From Planctomycetota bacterium (lineage in GTDB: Bacteria; Planctomycetota; UBA1135; UBA2386), in contig JADLFX010000015.1 in the NCBI GenBank assembly GCA_020849665.1, positions 1-47,268 of the forward strand: a stretch of DNA of 47,268 nucleotides. Direction: 5' to 3'. The notes under the pieces were generated by a model. That model ran no database searches. It saw only the letters and a program-made list of their open reading frames with translations, and had not been told where the DNA came from. The position numbers were made by a program, and so were the translations under genes. Shown here piece by piece: positions 1-7,540 of this stretch; position 1 is the stretch's first letter, and every line of letters begins with the position of its first letter.

Positions 1-331
1 CCTTCACTTGGAGTGTCAGGTCGATCTCTGTTGTTTCCTCCAAGGTGCCGCTGCGGCACCCCGGGGGTCGCTTGCCCGGTCCCAGGGAGATCTCCCAGGG
101 CCAGGCTCCGGCCTCGCCAGGTATCCAAATACCCGACGGCCGGTGCTCACACGCACGTCCAGGACCATCCAGAATGCCAAAGACCATCCCCTCGCGGGCT
201 CCTCGCGGATCGCCCGTTCCGGGGAAAGGGCGGGGCAACCTAGCGACCGCCGCTGGCGTGCGCAAGGGTGTGGTCGCCAGATTCTTCGCGGGTGCTCGAC
301 GTCGCGCCCAACCCGCGGCGCAGCAACAGGT
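1..331. other. left-edge stretch with no supported gene
   Basis: No frame here has the strong third-position GC bias of the real genes. A perfect 7-bp hairpin (ggtgccg, loop ctg, cggcacc; 44-60) is the only clear structure; it has no adjoining T-run, so I do not call it a terminator. It could still serve the 3' end of a gene to the left or of the L,D-transpeptidase. A minus-strand frame open from about 187 to the edge has near-random third positions and is not called. Confidence 0.5.
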
Positions 332-1405
332 TCAGCTCCCCTGCCGGATCTCGACGGTGCTCCCGCGAGGCACCAAGGCGAAGAAGTCCCGGATGTCCCT
401 GTCGTGCATCCGGATGCACCCCAGGGACGCCATGGTTCCGATGGTCTCCGGCTGGGTCGTGCCGTGCGCCCCGTAGCCCGGATGGGCGTCGTTCAGGAAC
501 TTGACGAAGTAGTCGCCCAGGACGTTGTCGGGATGGCCGTAGGGGATCACCCGCCCGTTGTGGAACCAGTCGGGCTTCTCCTTCTTGTCCCCGATCGTGA
601 ACGTCACCGCCGGCGTCGAGTCGTCCTTGCCCAGGCCCACGCGGTAGCAGCGGACGATCACATCGCCCAGGTACACCGCCATGGTGAAGGAACGCTTCTC
701 CACGACCGTCCGGATCGGTTCCAGGGGCACCTTGATCGTCTGATCGGCCCGAAGACGGCTCGGATCCGCGATCCCGTTGACCAGGGCGAGCGTGCCAGCC
801 TCGAGCCGGATCTGGTGCTCGCGGGAGAAGCGCCGCGCCAGGACGTCGAGGGTCTCGCCCCGCTCCACCTTGTGGCGACGCGCACGGGCGAGGAAGGAAG
901 GGTTGAACACGGTCTTGCGCAGGCGGGCCTGCAGCGCGGCTTCGACCGAGGCGAAGGCGGCCAGCGCCTCCGCGTCCTGGTTCTCCAGGCGCCCGCGCAT
1001 GCCCAACTCCAGGACCCTGGTGAGGCTGCGCGCCGCGGTCTCGTCGTCCTGGTTCACGAACTCCTGCAGGACGGCCGCGAGGCGCGACCGTCCCGTGGAC
1101 TGGTGCAGGAACGCGTTGTCGGAACCCAGGGACTCGATCCCCGCGGCGGGCAGGTTCGCCGCGAACACGGCCGAGGGCCCTGGCCCGCTCGTCTGGGGGG
1201 CCGTGGTCGGAGTCCCGGACTCGACGACCTTGGGGCCCTCCTCGGGCCGGCTCGCCGCCGGGCCCAAGTCCAGGCTTCCGCGCAGCGGTTGCTCGCTGCT
1301 GACGGGCTCCGGAGCCGGATCGCGCTGCGCCGCTCCTGCCTCCCGCCCCCAGACCAGCCAGGCCACGCCACCGAGGACCAACAACGCAAGGATCCAACGC
1401 GACAT
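332..1405 (-). CDS. LysM-containing L,D-transpeptidase (YkuD family)
   Basis: Predicted periplasmic peptidoglycan cross-linking or lipoprotein-attaching enzyme of 357 residues. Residues 4-19 form one hydrophobic N-terminal segment (anchor or signal), followed by a Pro/Ser-rich linker. A LysM peptidoglycan-binding domain lies at about 178-227 (GETLDVLARRF...). The YkuD catalytic domain spans about 235-355, with the family motif around His314 (AHGT) and the nucleophile Cys330 in SLGCIRM. A longer frame starting nine codons upstream exists, but ATG at 1405 is preceded by GGAGGT four bases away and begins exactly at the hydrophobic segment, so I chose it. The gene is transcribed away from the lpx cluster and separated from it by about 420 bases, so it probably has its own promoter. 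Function from family; substrate unknown. Confidence 0.93.
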   Translation of the reverse strand: MSRWILALLVLGGVAWLVWGREAGAAQRDPAPEPVSSEQPLRGSLDLGPAASRPEEGPKVVESGTPTTAPQTSGPGPSAVFAANLPAAGIESLGSDNAFLHQSTGRSRLAAVLQEFVNQDDETAARSLTRVLELGMRGRLENQDAEALAAFASVEAALQARLRKTVFNPSFLARARRHKVERGETLDVLARRFSREHQIRLEAGTLALVNGIADPSRLRADQTIKVPLEPIRTVVEKRSFTMAVYLGDVIVRCYRVGLGKDDSTPAVTFTIGDKKEKPDWFHNGRVIPYGHPDNVLGDYFVKFLNDAHPGYGAHGTTQPETIGTMASLGCIRMHDRDIRDFFALVPRGSTVEIRQGS

Positions 1406-1828
1406 CCGCACCTCCACAACCGCAGCGGGCACAGACCCGCTTCGTCACCGCCAGGACCGCCGGCCACCGCCGGCGCCGCGGGCGGAAGCCCGCGGAACAT
1501 CGAGGGTCCCCCCACCACCTGTGCGGTGAGGCTAGGAGGCGAGTTGAACCCTTGGTTTCAGGTGGGGACCCCCAGGGAGATTTGGGCACGAGCTGGCAAG
1601 CGCCTCTCTAGCCCGCCTCGACCTCAGGGTTGGCCCCCGGTCAGATCGCATCGGTTCAACTTTTTGCCTCAGCGACAAGCACCCACACCGCAGTGGAGGA
1701 GCCTTCGATGCGCGCAGAGCGTAGCCGCCGCGCATTCCTTGGCAACGGTCCAAGCAGGGGAGCTCACCGCGATCCACCCGCGCCACGGCATGGACCCTGG
1801 CGGCAAGCGGTGCGCGCCGTGACGCGGC
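1406..1828. other. intergenic region upstream of the L,D-transpeptidase
   Basis: About 420 bases with no convincing coding frame. It must contain the promoter of the L,D-transpeptidase and the 3' end of the lpx transcript. A GC-rich hairpin-prone tract sits near 1450-1500, and an 8-bp inverted repeat (gttgaacc/ggttcaac) lies at 1543-1550 and 1653-1660. A short plus-strand frame beginning after a GGAGG at about 1708 runs straight into the antisense of the oxidoreductase gene and is not called. Confidence 0.45.
1543..1660. repeat. 8-bp inverted repeat, arms 102 bp apart
   Basis: gttgaacc at 1543-1550 is the exact reverse complement of ggttcaac at 1653-1660. It lies in the L,D-transpeptidase upstream region. 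An 8-bp match can occur by chance; a paired operator site is possible but unsupported. Confidence 0.3.
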
Positions 1829-2830
1829 TCACCACGGATGCTGGCGGATCGACTCGAGGATCCGCTCGGCGGTCTCGACCGCCGAGAGCCCGTCCTCGCC
1901 GCTCACCATCGGGCGGGAGCGATCGCGCACCGAGTGCAGGAATGCCAGGAGTTCGTCGGCGAGCGGGTTGCCCGCATCGAGCTTGAACTCCTCGACGTGC
2001 AGCAGTCCCTCGAACACGTACTTCCACAGGTCGCCGGCCTGGCTGCGGTCGAAGGTCGACAGGTCGAGCTTGCCGAAGTCCCAACCCGGATTCTTGCGGA
2101 TCAGCACCCCGGTGGCGGTCTGGAAGTCGAGGCTGACGTAGCCGTCCTTCGCGAAGAGGCGCATCCGGCGCATCGGTCGCAACGCCACGCGGCTGGCCGA
2201 GAGGTGCGCCACTGCGCCCCCCTCGAACTGGACGGTGGCACTCGCCATGTCCTCGGCAGGCGTGAACACGGCGCCACCGAACGCCTCCACCGACCGCACC
2301 GGCGTGCCGAGCAACGCCTGGACCAGATCGAGATCGTGGATCATCAGGTCGAGGACCACCCCGATGTCCGTGCTGCGGAACGAGAACGGCGCCAGCCGCT
2401 GCGCCTCGACGTAGCGCGGCCGGATTGCCATGGTCTGCAGCTCGCGCAGGACGGGGTTGAACCGCTCGACGTGCCCGACCTGCAGGATCCTGCCGTGGCG
2501 CGCGGCGAGCTGCACCAGTTCGCGTGCCTCGGCCACCGTGGCGGTGATCGGCTTCTCCACCAGCACGTCGATGCCGTGCTCGAGGAAGAACCCGGCGACC
2601 TCGCGGTGCTGCTTGGTGGGCACCACCACGCACACGGCGTCCACCAGGCCCGCCAGCGCGCGGTGGTCGGTGAACGCCCGGCACTGGTAGAGCGCGGCGG
2701 TCTCCTGCGCGGCAGCCTCCTGGATGTCGGCCACGCCCACCAGTTCGGCCTCCGGCATGCCATGGAGGAGGCGCGCGTGCGACCTGCCCAGGTGTCCGAC
2801 CCCCACGACTCCGATCCGGATCCGGTTCAC
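1829..2830 (-). CDS. Gfo/Idh/MocA-family oxidoreductase of the lipid A gene cluster
   Basis: A 333-residue NAD(P)-dependent sugar oxidoreductase. The N-terminal Rossmann fold shows GVVGVGHLGRSHARLL, followed by VEKPIT, the family's EKP motif carrying the catalytic Lys. The C-terminal half is the Gfo/Idh alpha/beta domain, with the conserved HDLDL segment. The GTG start at 2830 lies seven bases after the lpxC-fabZ stop, so the two genes are co-transcribed. Similar enzymes sit beside lpxA/lpxI/lpxB in many Gram-negatives. One characterised relative, GnnA, oxidises UDP-GlcNAc at C3 on the way to 3-amino lipid A. A role on a UDP-sugar of lipid A or LPS is therefore plausible, but it is inferred from position; no GnnB-type aminotransferase is present here. 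Confidence 0.9.
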   Translation of the reverse strand: MNRIRIGVVGVGHLGRSHARLLHGMPEAELVGVADIQEAAAQETAALYQCRAFTDHRALAGLVDAVCVVVPTKQHREVAGFFLEHGIDVLVEKPITATVAEARELVQLAARHGRILQVGHVERFNPVLRELQTMAIRPRYVEAQRLAPFSFRSTDIGVVLDLMIHDLDLVQALLGTPVRSVEAFGGAVFTPAEDMASATVQFEGGAVAHLSASRVALRPMRRMRLFAKDGYVSLDFQTATGVLIRKNPGWDFGKLDLSTFDRSQAGDLWKYVFEGLLHVEEFKLDAGNPLADELLAFLHSVRDRSRPMVSGEDGLSAVETAERILESIRQHPW

Positions 2831-2837
2831 GGCAACG

Positions 2838-4151
2838 TCATGCGTCGATGAGCGTGAACTTCAGCTCGGCCTCGGCGACCAGCTTCCCACCGACCTTGCA
2901 CCGGGCCTCGACCTGGCCAAGGCTGGGCTTGGCCCGGATGGTCTCCACCTCGATGCGGAGTTGGTCCCCCGGCACCACCGCGCCGCGCAGCTTCACCTTG
3001 TCGATGCTCCAGAGCACGGCCAGCTTGCCGGTGTTCTCCAGCTTGCGCAGCAGCAGGACTCCGGCCAGCTGCGCCATGGCTTCGAGTTGCAGCACCCCGG
3101 GCATGATCGGCTGCCCGGGCCAGTGGCCCTGGAAGTACGGCTCGTTGATGGTCACGTTCTTGATCGCGACCGCGCGCTTGTAGCCTTCGAGCTCGATCAC
3201 GCGGTCGATCATCAGGAACGGATAGCGGTGCGGCAGCAGATTCAGGATCTGCCGGATCTCCAGCCCGCTCTCCCGCTGGATGTCGCCGAGCTCCTCCTCG
3301 CGCTGCATCTCCTCGCGCAGGCGATGCACGAGCTTCATGTTCAGGGCGTGCCCGGAGCGCGTGGCGATCAGGTGGGCGTCGAGATCCACACCCAGGATCG
3401 AGAGGTCGCCGACCAGATCCAGGACCTTGTGCCGCGCGAGTTCGTCGTCGCAGCGCAGGGTGTTCTCCTTGACGCCGGCCGGCCCCACCACCAGCGTGTT
3501 CTGCGTGTTCGCGCCCTTCCCGAGCCCGGCGGCGACCAGGCCCTCGACCTCGTTCTCGAACACGAACGTGCGCGCCAGCGCGATCTCCTTCTCGAAGGTC
3601 TCGTCGCTGAGCCGGAACGCCACGGTCTGCCGGGTCACGGCGCTGCCGTTGCGACCCACCGGATAGTCGAGGTGGTAGTCGACGCTCAGGGCCCCGCCGC
3701 CGGGGATCGCGATCAGGGATGCCTGCCCCTCCTGGACGTGGATCGGCCGCTTGACGGCGTAGACGGCCTTGGGCGCCTTCTGTTCGGCGATGCCGGCGGC
3801 GCGGAGTCCGGCCACGAAGTCCTGCGCCGAGCCGTCCATTCCAGGCACCTCCTCGCCGTTGGTCTCCACCTCGGCGTTGTCGATGCCGAGTGCCCAGAGG
3901 CTGGCCAGCAGATGCTCCACCGTGTGGATCTCCGCGCCGTTGTCGTTCAGACACGAGCGGCGCTCACGGCTCTTCAGGTGCTCGGGACGGACGCGGATCT
4001 CGGGTCGCCCCTCGAGATCGGTGCGCACGAAGCTGATCCCGTTGCCGGGCTCGGCCGGCTTGACCACGAGCTGCACCTCCTTGCCGGAGTGCAGCCCGAC
4101 GCCCCGGAACTCCGCCGCGGACTTCAGGGTTCTCTGCTGGCGTGCAGGCAA
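2838..4151 (-). CDS. lpxC/fabZ: bifunctional UDP-3-O-acyl-GlcNAc deacetylase / (3R)-hydroxyacyl-ACP dehydratase
   Basis: A natural fusion of 437 residues. Residues 1-285 are LpxC, the zinc deacetylase that commits to lipid A synthesis. It has the zinc ligands His76 (HTVEHL), His241 and Asp245 (HKVLDLVGDL) and the catalytic His268 (SGHALN). Residues 300-437 are FabZ, the hotdog-fold dehydratase of fatty acid elongation, with His308 (LLPHRYPFLM) and Glu357 (QLEAMAQ). The fusion is known from Bacteroidetes, Chlorobi and Planctomycetes-type lineages and lets one protein balance lipid A against phospholipid. No ATG precedes the conserved QRTLK start of LpxC, so I use TTG at 4151. It follows skp by 40 bases and precedes the oxidoreductase by seven, forming an operon. 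lpxA and lpxD, its usual neighbours, are absent. Confidence 0.96.
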   Translation of the reverse strand: MPARQQRTLKSAAEFRGVGLHSGKEVQLVVKPAEPGNGISFVRTDLEGRPEIRVRPEHLKSRERRSCLNDNGAEIHTVEHLLASLWALGIDNAEVETNGEEVPGMDGSAQDFVAGLRAAGIAEQKAPKAVYAVKRPIHVQEGQASLIAIPGGGALSVDYHLDYPVGRNGSAVTRQTVAFRLSDETFEKEIALARTFVFENEVEGLVAAGLGKGANTQNTLVVGPAGVKENTLRCDDELARHKVLDLVGDLSILGVDLDAHLIATRSGHALNMKLVHRLREEMQREEELGDIQRESGLEIRQILNLLPHRYPFLMIDRVIELEGYKRAVAIKNVTINEPYFQGHWPGQPIMPGVLQLEAMAQLAGVLLLRKLENTGKLAVLWSIDKVKLRGAVVPGDQLRIEVETIRAKPSLGQVEARCKVGGKLVAEAELKFTLIDA

Positions 4152-4191
4152 GGTCGATCGGCTCGGCGTCGGGGTAGGGTGCTCGGTCCGC

Positions 4192-4827
4192 TCACTTCGC
4201 GGGCGCGGTCCTGAGAATCCTAATGACGTCCTCGGTCAGGTCCAGCTTGGGCGAGGAGTAGAGAACCTCGCGACTCTCCTGATCGCGCAGGACCTGCCCC
4301 AGCGGAGCCTTGTCGCCCGATTCGTTGCCACGCAGGCGCAGCACGACGTCGATCCCCCGCTGCGTGGCGACCTGTGCGATGGCCGCGCGGACGTCATCGT
4401 AGATCAGCGTCAGCGTGCGGTACTGCCGCTCCCGGAGGTACCCCTCGTAGCGTTCCTTGGCCATCTCGAGCTGGCCGATCAGGCTGCGATGCTTGATGTC
4501 GGCCTCGATCCACGCCCGGGTGCCCTTCTCCAACGCGTCGCGGTCCGCCTTCAGTCCGTCGAGGGTCTTCGCCCGTTCCCGCAGCTCGGCCTCGAGGCCC
4601 TCGGCCTCGCGCCGGTACTCGCCCTGGAGCTCTTCCGCACGCTTGTAGCCCCCCGCCACCTTCTCCAGGTCCACCACACCGATCACCGCCGGGGTCAGAG
4701 CGCCGGCGGCGCCCTGCTGGGCACTCCCCGCTGGGTGGCCGGCCAGCGCCGAGGACCAGCCATGCACGGCCGCGGGTGCCAGGAACAGTGCAGCGCCGAG
4801 AAGCGAGACGAGCTTGAGCTGGTTCAT
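4192..4827 (-). CDS. skp: Skp/OmpH-family periplasmic chaperone
   Basis: A 211-residue exported protein. Residues 1-22 are a signal peptide (LKLVSLLGAALFLAPAAV), followed by a small, Ala/Gly-rich linker. The core begins with IGVVDLEKV, the first strand of OmpH proteins, and continues as a long charged coiled coil (about 62-155) forming the tentacle arms that hold outer-membrane proteins during transit. The C-terminal part (RGIDVVLRL... DLTEDVIRIL) returns to the family's body domain. ATG at 4827 has a GGAG sequence upstream. It is the first gene of the skp > lpxC-fabZ > oxidoreductase set, matching the usual bamA-skp-lpx gene order, although bamA and lpxD are missing here. The family assignment is firm; client proteins are unknown. 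Confidence 0.9.
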   Translation of the reverse strand: MNQLKLVSLLGAALFLAPAAVHGWSSALAGHPAGSAQQGAAGALTPAVIGVVDLEKVAGGYKRAEELQGEYRREAEGLEAELRERAKTLDGLKADRDALEKGTRAWIEADIKHRSLIGQLEMAKERYEGYLRERQYRTLTLIYDDVRAAIAQVATQRGIDVVLRLRGNESGDKAPLGQVLRDQESREVLYSSPKLDLTEDVIRILRTAPAK

Positions 4828-4887
4828 GACGGGTACTCCGGAGTGGGTCGTGGGTATAGAAGCGCCGAGAACGGAGGTCCAGGATGG

Positions 4888-6066
4888 TCAGGGCACGGGC
4901 CCCACCGCCAGTGCCTGGGTCAGGTCCGCCAGCAGGTCGCCGGCGTCTTCGAGCCCCACCGAGATCCGGATCATGCCGGCGCGGATCCCCATGCGCGCGC
5001 GCGTGGCCGCGTCGGCACGTGCGTGCGTGGTGTGCTCCGGGATGGACGCCACGGACTCGACGCCGCCCAGGGAGGGAGCCCGGGCGATCCTGCGGAGCCG
5101 CTCGAACACGCGCACGGCACCCTCCAGCCCGCCCGCCACTTCCACCGTGAGCATCGTCCCGCCCCCGGTCATCTGGCGCCGGCACAGCAGGTGGTCGGGA
5201 TGCGAAGCCAGTCCTGGGTAGTGCACGGCGCGCGGCGCACCGCTGGCGTGCGCCCGCTCGGCGAGTCCGGCGGCGAGCGCCGCCGCCCGCTCCTGCTGCG
5301 CGGCGACGCGCAGCGCGAGCGTGGCATGGCTGCGGGACAGGAGCCAGGCGACGTCCGGTGCCAGGACTCCGCCCGAGCGCGTGCGGAACGCCGCGATGGG
5401 GTCCAGGAGCCGGCACGGGCCGGCCACCACGCCCGCCAGGCAGTCGGAGTGCCCCCCGTAGAACTTGGTGGCGCTGTGCATCACGAGGTCCACCCCCAGC
5501 TCCGTCGCGCGCTGGACCGGCGGCGGTGCGAACGTGCCGTCGAGGAGCACGAGGGCCCCCGCCTCGTGGGCACGGGCACAGACCGCGCCCAGGTCCACGA
5601 GGCGCAGCGTGGGGTTGATCGGGGTCTCGACCATGACCAGACGTGGACGCCGGGCCAGGACCGCCGGCAGCGCCGCCGGGTCCAGGGGGTCGAAGCGGGC
5701 CACACCGATGCCCAGGCGCGGCAGATCCACGGTGACGAGCTGCTCGGTGCCGCCGTACACCCGGTCGGACACCGCCACGAGGTCGCCCGCCGAGCAGGTG
5801 CCGAGGAGCGCGCCGTGCAGCGCAGCCATCCCGCTGGCGAACGCGACGGCGCCTTCCGTGGCCTCGGTCTCCGCGACGAGCGACTCGAAGTGCATCCCGT
5901 TGCCGTGGCAGAGCCGCGGATAGAAGTCGCCCGCGCGCTCGCCCTGGCTGTGGGCGCGGATGGTCTCGGCATCCGCGAACGCGTGCGACGTGGCGCGGAC
6001 CAGGGGCGGCGAGAGAGGTCCTTGGGCGGGGGCACCCGGCGTCCGGGTCCCGTAGTTGGCGGCCAT
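4888..6066 (-). CDS. Cys/Met-metabolism PLP-dependent enzyme (cystathionine gamma-synthase/lyase family)
   Basis: A 392-residue fold-type I PLP enzyme. Recognisable elements are the cofactor region AFASGMAALHGALL (about 75-88), ETPINPTLRLVD (about 147-158), the PLP-nitrogen Asp176 in LLDGTFA (the usual Asn after it is Gly) and the Schiff-base Lys201 in HSATKFYGGHSD. The family makes or cleaves thioethers in transsulfuration and methionine biosynthesis; which reaction is catalysed cannot be told from sequence alone. A much longer frame reaches upstream, but homology begins at MAANYGTRTP, so ATG at 6066 is used; GGAG lies upstream. The start faces the JAMM peptidase start only 46 bases away, so the two promoters must overlap the opposite gene. 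Confidence 0.9.
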   Translation of the reverse strand: MAANYGTRTPGAPAQGPLSPPLVRATSHAFADAETIRAHSQGERAGDFYPRLCHGNGMHFESLVAETEATEGAVAFASGMAALHGALLGTCSAGDLVAVSDRVYGGTEQLVTVDLPRLGIGVARFDPLDPAALPAVLARRPRLVMVETPINPTLRLVDLGAVCARAHEAGALVLLDGTFAPPPVQRATELGVDLVMHSATKFYGGHSDCLAGVVAGPCRLLDPIAAFRTRSGGVLAPDVAWLLSRSHATLALRVAAQQERAAALAAGLAERAHASGAPRAVHYPGLASHPDHLLCRRQMTGGGTMLTVEVAGGLEGAVRVFERLRRIARAPSLGGVESVASIPEHTTHARADAATRARMGIRAGMIRISVGLEDAGDLLADLTQALAVGPVP

Positions 6067-6112
6067 TCCGGCTACTCTCCGCCCTCGCGCCCACCGCCGC
6101 AACGCGACCCGC

Positions 6113-6586
6113 ATGCCGATCCTGCTGCTCCGCCCGATCCTCCGACGCCTGCTGGCCGCCGCCGCCGCGGCCGCGCCCGCCGAGGCCTGCGGAGTCCTGC
6201 TCGGACCTGGCGGGGCCGCCCCGGCGCGGATCCTGGCCTTCGCCCCGCTCACCAACCGCGCCGCGGCAACCGGCGCATTCGCACTCGATCCCCGCGAGTT
6301 CCTCGCCGTGGAGGCGGCGGGCCGGAGGCAGGGACTCGCGGTGCTCGGCACCTTCCACTCCCACCCGCACGCCGGGCCGCTCCCGAGCGCGCTCGACCTG
6401 GAGATGGCCTGGCCCGGGCATCTCCTCCTGATCGCGGGGCGTACGCGGGCGCGGCGCTGGCGGCTCGCGGCCTGGCGCGCTGCCGCCGGTGGAACGTCGG
6501 CTCAGCGCTTCACGATCTCGACGAGCTCGACGTCGAAGACGAGGATCGAATTGGGCGGGATCGAGCCACTCCCGCTCGCCCCGTAG
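6113..6586 (+). CDS. JAMM/MPN-domain metallopeptidase (M67 family)
   Basis: A 157-residue zinc isopeptidase-like protein. The complete JAMM signature is present: Glu24 (AEACGVLLG), then HSHPHAGPLPSALD with His82 and His84 as zinc ligands and Asp95. Bacterial M67 proteins of this size remove cysteine or other adducts from the C-terminus of ubiquitin-like sulfur carriers (Mec with CysO) or process ThiS/MoaD-like proteins. The neighbouring PLP enzyme of sulfur amino-acid metabolism fits that theme, but no sulfur carrier gene is visible. The start at 6113 gives the normal family N-terminus. The last 28 codons overlap the convergent FKBP gene by 85 bases, so the C-terminal tail may not be conserved. 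Confidence 0.82.
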   Translation: MPILLLRPILRRLLAAAAAAAPAEACGVLLGPGGAAPARILAFAPLTNRAAATGAFALDPREFLAVEAAGRRQGLAVLGTFHSHPHAGPLPSALDLEMAWPGHLLLIAGRTRARRWRLAAWRAAAGGTSAQRFTISTSSTSKTRIELGGIEPLPLAP

Positions 6587-6984
6587 CCGAGTTCCGGCGG
6601 GATCACCAGCCGGCGCCGCTCACCGACCTTCATGCCGGGCAGCGCCAGGATCCATCCCTCGATCAGGCTGCCGGCCTGCAGCGCGAACTCGGCCGGTTCG
6701 CCGCGCTTGCGGCTGCTGTCGAACTCGGTGCCGTTCACCAGCGTACCCGTGTAGTGGAACCTGCCGGTCTGCCCGTACTCGATCGCCGCTCCGGTACCGG
6801 GCGTGATCGTCTCGACCTTCAGGTTGGGATAGTCGGCCGCGGTCTTCGTGGGCCGGGGCGGCGGCATCTGCGCCGTGGGGTCGCTGGCGGCCGGCGAGGG
6901 GGTCGCCTCGGTCTTGCCCTCGGAACGACAACCGGGGATGGAAACGGCCGTGAGGCACGCGAGGAGCAGCGCGGGGCGGTGCAT
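6502..6984 (-). CDS. FKBP-type peptidyl-prolyl cis-trans isomerase, exported
   Basis: A 160-residue protein with an N-terminal export signal ending at Cys19 (SIPGC, an imperfect lipobox), a low-complexity linker to about residue 50, and one full FKBP domain at 55-160. Family motifs visible are YTGTLVNGTEFDSS, GWILALPGMKVGERRRLVIPPELGYG and the final PNSILVFDVELVEI. It probably catalyses proline isomerisation during folding of periplasmic or outer-membrane proteins. The longer upstream frame is rejected because the signal peptide starts at MHRPALLLA. Its 3' end overlaps the JAMM gene; its 5' end lies 49 bases from the divergent acpS start. Confidence 0.92.
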   Translation of the reverse strand: MHRPALLLACLTAVSIPGCRSEGKTEATPSPAASDPTAQMPPPRPTKTAADYPNLKVETITPGTGAAIEYGQTGRFHYTGTLVNGTEFDSSRKRGEPAEFALQAGSLIEGWILALPGMKVGERRRLVIPPELGYGASGSGSIPPNSILVFDVELVEIVKR

Positions 6985-7033
6985 GGTGCCCGGATAGCAT
7001 GCGCGGCATGCGTCCGCAACACGAGGCAGCACC

Positions 7034-7411
7034 GTGATCGTGGCCACCGGCGTGGACCTGACCGAGATCGCCCGCATCGCGCGCATGGTGCAGGAACACG
7101 GCCAGCGCTTCCTCGACCGGATCTACACCGAGGCCGAGCAGGCCTACTGCCTGCGCAAGCACGCCGCCGCCGAGTCCCTGGCCTCGCGGTTCGCCGCCAA
7201 GGAGGCGGTCATGAAGTGCCTCGGCACGGGCTGGTCGGACGGAGTCGGCTTCCGGCAGATCGAGGTGGTGCGGAACCCTGGCAGTCCCCCGACCCTCCGC
7301 CTGCACGGCCGGGCCCAGGAGCTCGCCGCCGCCCTTGGCATCGCGCGCTGGCACGTGAGCCTCAGCCACGACCGCGGGCTGGCGCTGGCGTTCGTCGTCG
7401 CCGAGCGCTGA
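7034..7411 (+). CDS. acpS: holo-[acyl-carrier-protein] synthase
   Basis: A 125-residue phosphopantetheinyl transferase of the AcpS type, the usual length. It loads 4'-phosphopantetheine from CoA onto apo-ACP for fatty acid synthesis. The magnesium-binding residues are Asp8 in the N-terminal GVDLTEIARI motif and Glu57 in RFAAKEAVMKCLGTG, both diagnostic. The C-terminal HVSLSHDRGLALAFVV strand matches the family. The start is GTG at 7034, with GAGG seven bases upstream; the divergent FKBP gene begins 49 bases away. It is probably a single-gene unit followed by a 129-base gap. Confidence 0.96.
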   Translation: MIVATGVDLTEIARIARMVQEHGQRFLDRIYTEAEQAYCLRKHAAAESLASRFAAKEAVMKCLGTGWSDGVGFRQIEVVRNPGSPPTLRLHGRAQELAAALGIARWHVSLSHDRGLALAFVVAER

Positions 7412-7540
7412 GCCGGCCGCGTCCCACCGCGAGACGTTCCACGGCCGCCCGCCCGAGGCCGTCAAGGCGTCTCCGGGCCCTGGACGATTCCGCCACAGTC
7501 CGAACCGGCGCCGTCGCGGCAGCCGGCATCGGCCTGGGGA

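Noticed and set aside
44..60. Left-edge hairpin as an intrinsic terminator
   Set aside because: Seven-base stem with no T-run on either strand and no gene end attached to it.
1..187. Minus-strand frame open to the left edge (product beginning MVFGILDG)
   Set aside because: Only about half of its third positions are G or C, unlike all real genes here, and no domain is visible.
8..1822. 604-codon plus-strand open frame at the left edge
   Set aside because: It is the antisense of the L,D-transpeptidase; its product is Arg/Pro/Ala-rich low-complexity sequence without any motif, an effect of high GC.
1708..1986. Possible small gene after a GGAGG at 1695-1700
   Set aside because: It runs antisense into the oxidoreductase gene and has no recognisable product.
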